Shown: piece after piece, positions 1 to 10,320 of the stretch
Layout of the letters: each line of letters opens with the position of its first letter
Position numbering within the stretch: position 1 is the stretch's first letter
Origin: Helopsaltes ochotensis
Taxonomy: Eukaryota; Chordata; Aves; Passeriformes; Locustellidae
Reading direction: 5' to 3'
NCBI GenBank assembly: GCA_013400155.1
Contig: VXBM01000017.1
Coordinates: 800,233 to 864,232 of the forward strand
Length of the DNA: 64,000 nucleotides
The notes under the pieces: generated by a model
Told to the model about the DNA's origin: nothing
What the model saw: the letters and a program-made list of their open reading frames with translations, nothing else
Database searches by the model: none
Position numbers and translations under genes: made by a program

Positions 1-1377
1 TCATCTTAGGCTTAGAAAGCTGACAGACCTCAAACACATAATGCCACCCAAACACTGTTAATGTGTTCTAAGAACAGCTATGCTAGAATGTGACCCTTTA
101 GTTAAATTTCATTATGGCGTGCATTGAGGAACATACAAAGCAAATTATTTGGGCATTCCTGTAACACATCAAATATGCTTGTGCATTGAATCAACAATCT
201 GAGAAAAACAGTAGTTCTGACCAATTATGTGAAGAGGAAAGCAAAACAATTAATATAGAGACTTCACTTTCTTTTGTATTTGAGTTGCAGATGTACCTGT
301 TCGCAGAGGTGCTTCATTGGCTCAGTTACTTTACAAGACTAGGAAAGACATAAATCTTACAAAAGCTAACAGACAGCAGGGCTTGTGGGAGGGTAACAAC
401 TTTTTTTTTTCTACATTCACCCTTATTCACTGAAATAGGCTTATTTTCTTGTTTCTTAGTTATCTTGGGAGCCATGATTTAAAACAAACCAAACAATATT
501 TTATTGTAAGGTTCTGAAGCAAACTGCCTTCCTTTCACTTCACCAGGCACTCAAACGGGCTTTGAGTAAGGTTGGTGATTGCCTCCAAGTGACACAGCAG
601 TGACCCAGACTTTGCTACCAAGAAGTAGAAATAACTGTAAGCCTTGTGGGCTTCCAAAACCTGTCCAACAGTTTTGCCTTGGTTAATGCACATTTCAATC
701 TGATGAAAGATGGGCAAGGAGCAAAAAAAGCACACATAAGATATCTGATACTTTGTGTTCAGCAGGCAAATTTATATGACATTTTCTCCCTTCCTTTTTC
801 TTGGTGAGTGAGTGAAAGCTTGCACATGTTTGTCAGACTGGCCCTCCATTAAATGTCTCTTCATGGAAATAAGGGGATATTTATGCACAGTGACTAATGA
901 ATGGATGCATTCCAGCATCTGCTATTGTGTATTTCCTGTAAAGTCATTTATTATTCTATCTAACAAACACAGTGTTCTTGGGTTGATGCTTAAGATTAAT
1001 GAGGCATTTACTCCTATTCAAGAAACAAGTTTGGAAGACACATTTTCTCCCATTCTGTTGTGCTGATAGTTTAATTAATGCCATTAATACATATAAGTCA
1101 CCAAGAACTGTTTTATGGTAACACTGAGGAAAGTTGGCAAAGGAAGGAAATTTCAGAGGTAACGCTACAATATAACACTTCCCTTTGTTTCCAGGTAGTA
1201 CAGGATTCTCCAGACAGTGGGTGATCTTACAGACTACATGAGTAACAGAACCCCAAGATGTAATGAGCTGAGGTAATGACACAGCATCAGTCTTAACTCT
1301 CTGCTTGTGTGGGCTTAGCCAAATCCTTATGATTTCACAACAAATTTATTTTTATGTAGATGCATGTCATATTCCTG

Positions 1378-1393
1378 CCCCCCCCTCCCCCCC
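1378..1393. repeat. Poly-C tract
   Basis: Sixteen bases of C broken by a single T at 1386. It is a simple low-complexity run that could vary in length between individuals. No function is implied. Confidence 0.9.
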
Positions 1394-1789
1394 AGTATTA
1401 GAGACAGAAAGAAAGAAAATGTCCTCTTATTGAAATGTTAGAGTTGATACTCTAGACCATAACCAGAGCTATGGTCTATGGTTTAAAGATATATTAGGGG
1501 AATTTTTCAACGTATGTACAGTTTCACTGATACGGCAGGAGGAATTTAATGGCTCTTTCAGTGCTTGTACCATCATATTGCTCAAGTTTCTGCATGGTGC
1601 CTTTTTCTGTTGGGGATGCCTAATTGCCAGGCCCACTTAGGCCAGCCCAGAAAGCCTGGTGCAAACTGGAATGTCACTGGGTTCACATTTCAGAAACAGT
1701 GAACTGGAAAGCAAGGATTGAGCATGGGAATATGCACATTAAAAGGAGGGGATAGAAAATAAAAATACAATGAAAAGCTGGTACTTAAA

Positions 1790-2100
1790 AGGGCTTCACA
1801 ATTCTGGTCCCAGAAGAGAACAACACATAAAGGTACACCTCTCTGGCATCAAAACACAGGCCTTCTCATGCTGAAGTCGTATCTAGAGCTAAATTTTTGA
1901 CCATAGACTCATGACTGGGTTGATCTCCCTGTTGTCACCCAAAACGATCATCTCATGACCTCCCCAGATGAAGAGATTACGTACAAGAAGCACCTTGAAG
2001 ACATTGCTCTTACTGAAGTAGAACAGCAGTGCAAGGACCAAATCTACTAGCAATTCAGAGAGGTAAATGCAGTAACGTACAGCCATATTACTGCTGTACA
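1790..2100 (+). pseudogene. Possible decayed processed pseudogene, unidentified
   Basis: Two plus-strand frames read as protein-like segments that join by one frame change. The first, about 1808-1910, contains SHAEVVSRAKFLTID. The second, about 1905-2050, contains SPDEEITYKKHLEDIALTE. The second runs into a TAG at about 2048-2050, and further in-frame stops lie upstream. Codons in the second segment have a coding-like look, rich in Glu, Asp and Lys with purine-start triplets. I do not recognise the parent protein. A single decayed exon is the alternative, since a GAG|GTAAAT donor-like site follows near 2069, and chance is also possible. No poly(A) tail or target-site duplication was identified. 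Confidence 0.2.
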
Positions 2101-3539
2101 CAGCTGCTTGCTGACCTTCTACAGTCAGAGCGCTGGTTTAATTTGGTTGAGTCTCCTAATACAACTTTTCTTTCCTCCTTTTCAGTTTTTATCTCAAGGA
2201 TTGGTAACAAGACAAGAAACTAACATAACAACAAAATTCCAAACAGCCTTTCAACATGATTTTAACTCTCCAAATGAAGACATAAGCAAATCAAAACACT
2301 GCTCGTAGAGGAGTACTAGATCTTGGTGTGCCCAGGCTCCTGGGAGTGCTGTGCAGTGCTTTGTCATCATACAGCTTTGCTACTTGAGCTAATACCTTCT
2401 AAAAAGCCACTCCCAGCCTGCAGTGGACAACTCCAGGTACAGAGATGGATGTTGAGTTTGGTACAGTGCCTGGTAGAACAAGGAACTGCTGGACAGTTGT
2501 ACAGACAAAAGGCCATTACCTGCTCTGACTGTTACCCCAATTGCTTAAGTGAATCAGCAAAGTCCATGTAACTCAATAGGATAAAAAAAGAGGCCTTGAG
2601 GGAGAAATTCAGGTCTTCAAGAAATATTTCTAAAACTTATCTTTCAACAAAATAGTTTTGCTCATAGTGAAAATACAGATATCATAAAGTAACAAAAGAA
2701 CACTGTATGAATGTATTTGTTGTAAAAACATGTCTTCTTCCCAGCTGTCCCAGACAGAAAGTCTGAAATGGCCATAATATTGTAGTAAACATCTGAGCCT
2801 GAAACAGTGATGCTATCAACAGGTGCAAGGACATGCTACGGACAACTAGGCAGTAAGGCCTGCTAGACAGGCATCAGGCATACAGACACCACCCATCCCT
2901 TATTGTGGGAGTAATACTGGTAGAATGGCACATCATCTGCCCAGAGAATAAAATATAACACATAGTCTAATTCTCAGCATCATTAAAGACAGCAAACCTA
3001 TTATTGAAATGTACTTCTCTAAGTTGTTTGTAAGAAGTTTGATCAACAGCCTCAAGAAATGTAATATTTTTTACATGCAAAATTTCCTAGTGCTCAGCCT
3101 GCAGCTGTTAGCATTGGATTTCCAGACACTGTACTAAACTGTATTAGGCATGTGAAAGGACTTTCATTCCTCATTAGCTGCGTATAAGAAAGGATTGCAA
3201 CTTTTAAAAAGAGCTAAGCAGCTTTGTAAAAAACTTGAATTTTGCTCTAAAAAACATCATACTTGTTAAAACTTTTTTTATTCCCAGCTGAACTATGCTT
3301 CAAGTCAAAGCAAATAAAGTCATCAGTTGACTCTATTCTATTAGAGGACAGCATTTAGAGAGGGAGGGAAAAAAGAAATAAAAAAGAGTCCAATAGGTCT
3401 TTGAACAGTGATCCCTTGTCTGTCACATCAAGACATGGCTTCTACTTCACACACTACTGACCATGAAAAGCAATCTTGCGACTTTTGAAGCCCATCACAA
3501 ATAAAAAGAGTGCGAGAGAAAACTTTTCTTGAAATGTCA

Positions 3540-3920
3540 AGGATGGGGGGCTGACTGCTCTCGTCTCCTATGATTAATGACTTGCGGCCCTCTTGTGTAG
3601 AGGCTGCTAATTAGCTTCAGACTGATTAGGGCTACAGAATGCAAAATTCAGCTTGATAAACCTGGACAGCCTCCATTCCCCACCTCAAACAAGCCTGGTG
3701 CAGAAACTCTGGCATCTAGTTTTGTGGTAAAAACACACTCATTGGAACTAATGTAATTCAAGAGACTCTGAGCTTCACCTGCTAGAAACTTGAACTGCAG
3801 TGTTTTCCTGTATAATTAATTTTCAGTCCTGTCCTAGTTACCTGCTTTTTATCTAATTACTTGCTTCACACTTTGAGTAAGCAGGCATCACAAACTAACA
3901 AATCTTATTTAACAGCATTT
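3540..3920. promoter_or_regulatory. Candidate enhancer-like non-coding block with homeodomain sites
   Basis: This stretch has more complex sequence than its flanks and several homeodomain-type cores: a palindromic CTAATTAG at 3607-3614, ATTAATGA near 3573, CTGATTAGG shortly after, and TAATTAA and TAATTA cores near 3820-3860. It has no open frame of interest and no repeat signature. Clusters of such sites in gene-poor vertebrate DNA are typical of developmental enhancers. Homeodomain cores are also common by chance in AT-rich DNA, so this is a candidate only. Confidence 0.25.
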
Positions 3921-6600
3921 AGAATTCAGTTTAAAAGCAAAACAAAATAGCAGGATACTTTTAATCTTCCATTATCCCCTTATTTACAAATGAGAGCAAG
4001 TTCATTATAATGCTTCTAACAAGTTGCACATGGCCTTCTTGGATGTTCTTTAGAGATGCATTTAAAAAGAGAGCAGAAAAGTGGCAGTTCCTGAACTGTT
4101 ATTGCCTTACATTCTGACCACCTGCTTTACTGGAATACATGCTGAACCTTTTATTTGGTAATAATCGCTTGCCATAGCTATAGAGGTAGAATTCTAGTAC
4201 ACAGGGAGTTTCAATCCCTTCTGCCATGACCCCCCCCTCCGTCTCTCCTCTCAGTCTTGGATTAATTCTGCTTGTTAAATTGATCTTCACATGGAAAAGC
4301 ATTATATTCCAGTAACACAGGAAGGTTGCAAATACTTGTGCCAGATTTTTAACACTAACCTCATCAAACTGATGCACTACAACATAAGGCTGATTAGCTT
4401 AATAGCCTGATTACTCGTCCTCTGGGCACTAGCAACCAAAATTAGAAACTTTAGCAGCTCATACAACAAACTAATATGAGCTTATTTTTTCAGATACCTA
4501 GAGTTCCAAGAGGGAAGGGGGAAAAAATAATGTTTCTAGGCTAGTACCAAAGAGGGAAAGTTTCTTGGTTTGGGTGGGATGGACTGAAATGGTAATATTC
4601 TCCCCTCTACTGAATAATACCTAGATAAAATGATCATGTAAATATCTGTGCACAAAGATAAATTAAACGAATTATCATAGTTGAATTAATTTTAATTTCA
4701 CATATACAAGTCTGAATGCCTTCAACACATGAGCTGATTGAATTCAAGAGGCTTCCTTTCATGCTCTCGATTTCTCAGAGCATCCTTCACTCACTTGCAT
4801 TGCCCTACACCCACAGGACACCTGTTACACCAGGTACTGCATGTTACAAAGTGCAAAGATAGTCATGCCTCAAAAGAGTAAGTTCCAGTATTGCAAAAAT
4901 ACTTCCACATGAGTAGACAGCAGGCCTTGCCAAGGGGAGAGTTTGCAGGGGTAGTGCTAAATTTATGATGAAAGGCAACAGGTGGTCACTGGAAATAGTA
5001 ATTTAAGGCATCATGAGATGAACGCAATAGACAATGCAGGGAAAGGGCATCATCCACAGCCTCTTTCAGGTCCCCAACAGGAAGCCTAAGTTTATGCCTA
5101 ATTTGAAGCATGCAAGCAATCCCTTTGAAGCCAGTAGTCACCAGATTTTTAAACACTTGTGTGTCTAAGCATTTATTTTCACTGTAATTATGCAGCATAT
5201 ACAGTGTGTGGTGTAAACACTAACAGACCAACCTCAGCATTCTGTAAGGTGGCACAGTTCCTCTGGAATCAATATATTGCTCAAGACCCGGGATTTAACT
5301 TATTCTTTATAAGCATTTTTCTATGCCTTATCCTGTTTCTTTTTGCCTTGTTTTGCTTTCAGCAAGGCTCTTTGTAGTGTCATAACTCACAACCTTTCTA
5401 CTTGGACTTTGTTTATAAAACCCCAATTGTTCCAGAACAATGGAGTTGTGACCTGTTGGAAGGCAGGACTGCAATCAGGGCCCTCTCCGTACTTTCTCAG
5501 GGTGCACTTTGTGACAAAGTGAATAGACCACACAACCCTATTGATGTCAGCCAGGAGGGGAAAAATAGGCTCCCTCAATAAATCTCAAGATAAATCTTCT
5601 TGCCCTATCTCACCATCTGTATGAATTAACCTAAAGCACAAAATTAATAAGCAGAACAAGTATCCCCAAGCCTAAAAGACTGAAATACTGCTTGCAGACC
5701 AAACCAGATTTGTTTCATACTTAGGGCAGTTTTGAGGAATTCACAGACATAGAAAGCAACAGGTGGAAACATAGCTTGGGCCAAGACAAAGTGAATGACA
5801 TTGACCCTAGCATCATGAATATGCTTCACTCTTCTGTGTTAGTTCCCTGCTATAAATTTCCTCAGTGGCAGGTCTGTGTTGCTTCTGTTGCTTTCTTTTC
5901 ACCAATGACTTTGGTTTTCTAATTTTGCCTCCAAAGTTACAGAACAATTATCCAAACAACACAAGTACTAGCAGTGAAACAGCCACAGCTTTTTTCCTTA
6001 TCTGAAAATGCCACATTCTGTAGTTCTGATTTTGAAGGTCAGGTAAGGGCTGCTTAGAAGAAGTTGAGGATGACCATGTCTCTTTTGAAATATACTTCTA
6101 GTCACTTATCAGTGGCACACATCTTCATTCAGCTTTACATATTTTTTGTACGTATGTTAAGGACGTAAAGTAAGATACTCAAAGAAATTACTGCAGAAAA
6201 GAAAAGAGGTTTTTCCTTAATTTTGGTGGGAAAAGCCTTCATGTGTTGCTTAGGTGTATTCTAAGCAGTTAAAATATGTGCATTCAATACAAATTTTCAT
6301 TATCATTCATGAAAGAAGAAAACAAAATAGCCAGAGCAAGCACTAAAACAAGCAAACAAATGGAGCCTCCAACTTAATTGAGTAAGTGTTTGTGGGAAAA
6401 ATGAAAGGACTTCATAGCAGTGCTACCTTTTTGTCCAATGTCAATACAGCTTCTAGCACAGCAGGGTTCCATATTGTGACCAAGTCTTTTAAACAGTCCT
6501 GCATTGAGCAACAATAGTGCAAAGACAGATAAAGCCAAGCTATTTCTAAATTTGAATTATTATTTATGTTTTCAAGCATTCACTCCATTTTGACAGCAAT
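3921..6600. other. Unique non-coding sequence, nothing recognised
   Basis: I see no gene, RNA or recognisable transposon. There is a short C-run near 4210-4218. Open frames such as 4099-4377 and 4986-5198 on the minus strand have no domain and no convincing splice context. Base composition matches the rest of the window. Confidence 0.65.
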
Positions 6601-6604
6601 AAAA

Positions 6605-6665
6605 TCCTTCTATAATGTCTTCCATCTGAGCAGAGCATATCAAAGTACTTTGCAACAAATTACTG
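6605..6665 (-). repeat. MIR/CORE-SINE 3' tail relic
   Basis: The stretch reads as the reverse complement of the tail of an amniote MIR-type SINE: a 'ccatctgagcag' segment followed by 'tatcaaagtactttgcaa', which corresponds to the family's 'aaagtgctttgagatc...gatgaaagg' end. Only the tail is recognisable and the copy is old and diverged. The assignment is by eye from remembered consensus features, without an alignment score. Confidence 0.45.
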
Positions 6666-6669
6666 GTTA

Positions 6670-8250
6670 AAATGTGTAAAAGAAATTTAATTGTTATAAT
6701 AGAAGGGAAAAGATCTCAGTCAAGTCCTGCTAGAGGCAAAATACTACTGAAAATTCATCAGGACTAAAAGCATAACAAAAACTGATTTTATAAAATTATG
6801 TTTCTGCTGAATCAAGGCATATTTATCATATATAACCTTATATAGCAAATTCCAGGCTACTTGTATGTTGCTGGTTAGAAAACACTTCAACTTACAATGA
6901 TGTTCAGGTACCATTAGTAAAATTGTGCATTTATTGGTAATATAAACTATCATATGTGATCAACATTTGTAGATCTATATCTGCTGACCTGGTCATACCT
7001 ACTCAATGACTAACTACTCTGAATGAAAAAACTAAGGGGGGGGGGGGGAGAAGGGGAAACACCCCTGTGAAGCAAACACTCACCTTGGATGTCCTCCACA
7101 GAAAAGAAGGAGAGAAATCAAACAGAGCTCCTTATGTGAGAGACACATGAGAGGACCAGCCTAGGGGTGAAGTAAGGCAAGGGAATCTGCTTCTGTTTCT
7201 CCAGGACTTGTGAAGATAAAAAGGAGCTGTCCACAGAGGACCTTCCAAGAGGAATTCATACCTTTCTCTGTGTTGAAAATACAATGAAAAAGAATGGGCA
7301 ACCTAAAAAGAGCTCAGTTATAACATCCCTCCCCTCACTCCCTTCAGATAGGCAAACCTATTTAGAACGTCCACAATCTATTCATTTAGTAGCACTGAAA
7401 TTATTAAGCATGTTTAAAAATTTAACTGTTTCTAGTAAAGCTAGAATAACTCTGCTTTGCTCTAGCATAAAGCATTTTACAAGGTACTATAAAGCAACCC
7501 TACCATGCACAGACAATGCCTTTGCTCCCAAGTGATGTGCAAAATACCTTGTTAATCCACCTCACTGTTTTTATAGTCTGATGATTGGTTCAACAGCTGA
7601 GTATCAGCACCAAATCAATTCAGGTGTCCTCATTAATGCCTTCAATCACTGTGGCTACAGGGCATAGGCTGATTGCCTGAGCACTGAAGGATAGCAACAA
7701 TACCATCTATGACTACTCCTATCAGCAGAGGACTTGTGGAAGGCTGTAGAGACAACTAAAGTTCAGGGGATGCTGCAGTACCTTAGACGAGAGGAGGGTA
7801 GGGTGGGACCAGGGGTGCAGGGCCCAGGCATCCCCATTTCTACTGAGATACTGCACATGAAGTTAAGTGTGGCAATTGAGAAGTGAAAATGCTTGTATCT
7901 GTGTTAGAGTTTGTGTGTCCCATGCACAACACATCAGCCAGGTAGCAAAGGAATTGGAAATAACAACCTGAGAGATCAGAGTGTAGAAGTGCTAGAGGAG
8001 GCTCGAGGGAAAAGAATCAGAGAACAGATGTGAGGATATGAAGACCTGTGATGACAAGTGAAAAAAATACATTCAGGTTATGCATCTGTTTAACAAATGA
8101 AGATACCTGAAAATAGACTGTCTGAATACTTTGTAATAAGTCTAATTATTGGACATTTATAAGAGTGTAGTAGAGCCAACCAGGTTAGCATCAGCATTAA
8201 TTATAGGTCCAAGAGTGAGACCATCACAATCTACAGACACTCTTGAGGCA
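6670..8250. other. Unique non-coding sequence with a poly-G run
   Basis: No gene is recognised. The only distinct feature is the G-run at 7036-7048. The 83-codon frame at 7284-7535 on the plus strand has low-complexity Ser/Lys/Leu composition and no family resemblance. Confidence 0.65.
7036..7048 (+). repeat. Poly-G tract (13 G)
   Basis: Thirteen consecutive G residues, followed by GAGAAGGGG-type purine sequence. Runs like this are prone to sequencing and replication slippage and could contribute to a G-quadruplex with nearby G-runs. No function is supported. Confidence 0.9.
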
Positions 8251-8252
8251 AT

Positions 8253-8435
8253 AATCATAAAATGGTTTGAAAGTGGTTGAAAGTGACCTTTAAGGTCTTC
8301 CAGTTCTAAATCCTCTACTGTGGACAGGGACAGCTCCCACTAGACCAGGCTGCTCAGAGCCCCATCCAACCTGGTCTTGAACACTCCCAGGGAGGAGGCA
8401 TCTGCAATTTCTCTGGGCTGCCTGTTCTAGATACT
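8253..8435 (-). mobile_element. CR1 LINE, 5'-truncated 3' end (avian type)
   Basis: On the plus strand this is the reverse complement of an avian CR1 3' region. It starts with AATCATAAAATGGTTTG, the complement of the terminal ATTCTATG-type octamer repeat, and continues through 'cactagaccaggctgctcag' and 'gccccatccaacctgg' to 'gggctgcctgttctag'. Those phrases are hallmarks of bird CR1. The element is therefore on the minus strand, with its 3' end intact at 8253 and its 5' end lost at about 8435, the usual truncation pattern for LINE insertions. Only non-coding 3' sequence is kept, so it cannot move. It places the window in a bird genome. Confidence 0.93.
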
Positions 8436-10059
8436 GTGTGTTGTTAGACAAATTGTGTGTTAGGGCAGCAAGCTTTTGAGCATAGAGTCTCTTGTTTGAT
8501 GGCATGAAGGACATAAAAATCAGTTACGTGGGCAAACCTGGCCTCTTGGCATTTTGGATATGATGCATAAAACTTTGGAGAAATAAATTTCTTACTGCAC
8601 AATATATGCCAGTTCTCCCAAGCTAGGTCATAACGGATTGAGGCACACCCAGAGCTTCTATTTCCACTTAACAACTAGGAAATTATTTTCAGCAATTTGT
8701 GGTGTACTACAAAGCTGCCCAAACCAAAAACACTGTGTATTTTAGATGCTGTATAAAAATTAGTGCCCTTGGGATGTGTGTGGAAATAACCAGTACTTAA
8801 AGTTGGTAATTAAATTTATTGATAATAGCAAAAAAATATATCCAGTCTCCAAGCAACTCATCATAGTGCTTAATAATTGATTGTAATTGTAATAAATACT
8901 AATGAATTCATTTATAAAGTAATGTAGCTTTATATGTTTATTCACTTTCCTAAGAAATATTTGTGTTGGTGTTATGTCAACAGTTTAATACATTAATATA
9001 ATTTGTAATTATTTATTATTAGTTTCAACACTTAATAAAAAGCAGTTGTTTCACATAAATACCAAAGCAATCTTCAGAGCACATCTGTGTCCCCAGCAAG
9101 CATTCAGTCCTTTTACCATCTGTGAGCCTGCAGGATGGAACTGCACCAGCCAGCTGAATGTCCCAAACAGCAGAACGAGCAAACCTGCAGGGAGGACCTT
9201 GCCCTAAGCTGAGGTTTACCAGCCCCTAGTCTATCTCCAGAGCCAAACATTTCCACTGGGGAGAGATTCAGTCACTCCTCAACAAGAAAATCATCCCTGC
9301 ATACTGAGTTAGTAGCTCTGAATAATCCCTCCCAGCTCTATATAATTTCCTACCTTTCTGAAGTCTGTCCATATACTGCTTCTTCTTCTAAGACAGCATT
9401 CCTCTTCCTCCCTTCCTCCATTAACTTTGCTAAGGATGCAAATATTTATGACAGCTTTTTCAACTCAGCTGTTTGCTTCAGCTGTGAAGGTTATTGGGTA
9501 CTACATTAACCTCTTTTGTGCCACTTGGGCTGTATATCTCCTGCTGCACTCACATTCCTGATGTGGAATGTCTCTCAGCAAGAGTGGCAACAATGAGCAG
9601 GGCAGTGTCCTCTGTGGAGCTCCAGGAATGTGATTGCAGGTGGTTCCTGCAGGGCGAGGGGACACAAATCTCCTGCCTGTTGTGAGCTCAGAGCTAATGG
9701 TGAGACCAACTGGTCACCTTTTCACTGTGTACACTGAGAGGGAGATGTTGTCCTGCATAGGAAACACAAACTTGCAGTCCCTGGCTCTAGGATTGAGGTG
9801 ATTATGTGATCAGCACCATCCTGTCTAGTACCTGGAATTCAACCAGGACTGGACCAGGTGTTGTCACTCTAGGCACAAAAGATCACATCTACTACAGCCC
9901 TAGTAGGAGTGGCGCTGAGGCAAGTGGTAAACAGGCCACACCAAAACTTTCACTTTCTAAACCCATCACACCCGGAGCCCCACTCCTGTCTCGTGGGGTC
10001 ACCTCAGAAGGCCCAAATTGTGCCTGAGTCACACAGTGGCCTGCATGCCCTTGTCCATG
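8436..10059. other. Unique non-coding sequence, AT-rich then GC-richer
   Basis: From about 8800 to 9060 the sequence is strongly AT-rich, with many TAAT and ATTTAT words. From about 9550 to 10040 it is richer in C and G. Plus-strand frames in that part (9494-9685 and 9806-10027) carry no recognisable domain. No repeat family or RNA gene is recognised. Confidence 0.6.
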
Positions 10060-10320
10060 CCACTATTAAGACTAGCTGACAATGCCTTTATAGTACTGTT
10101 TTATCTGATTCATGCCGTCAGCACCAAAGCCTGATTAGCAAACAGAACAAAAGGAAGGGGATTCACGCTGTTCTTGTAAGGTTTATGAGCGCTGGCATGC
10201 CTTTTTTATTTCTCTGAACTTGAAATCCTGGGCACAGTCACCATCTGCTTTGTTAGGCACCTCCATGGTGTTTGACGATAGTTAGCTGTCCTCTCATTTA
10301 AAGGGAATTATGGGTCTGAT
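10060..10320. promoter_or_regulatory. Candidate conserved-looking non-coding block
   Basis: This block lacks repeats and coding signal and carries regulatory-type words: CTGATTAGC near 10131, TTTATGAGCGCTGGCATGCC near 10182, TTTGACGATAGTTAGCTG near 10271 and a homeodomain-like AATTA near 10306. Its texture, with few homopolymers and several CpGs (GCCGTC, CACGCTG, GAGCGC, GACGAT) in a CpG-poor window, is what conserved enhancers often look like. The function is inferred from composition only. Confidence 0.25.

Larger units (their letters stand above)
1..3540. other. Unique AT-rich non-coding sequence, no gene seen
   Basis: No convincing exon, RNA gene or recent transposon is visible here, apart from the possible pseudogene at about 1790-2100 listed separately. 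Short open frames on both strands overlap each other and show no recognisable domain. A C-run interrupted by one T lies at 1378-1393. A strong acceptor-like pyrimidine tract ending in TTTTCAG sits near 2165-2185 on the plus strand, but no sensible downstream exon follows: a GT donor-like site comes within about 20 bases. I treat this stretch as intergenic or intronic DNA. Confidence 0.7.

Noticed and set aside
2165..2185. Very strong acceptor-like tract ending in TTTTCAG
   Set aside because: No plausible exon follows: a donor-like GT comes within about 20 bases and no frame continues.
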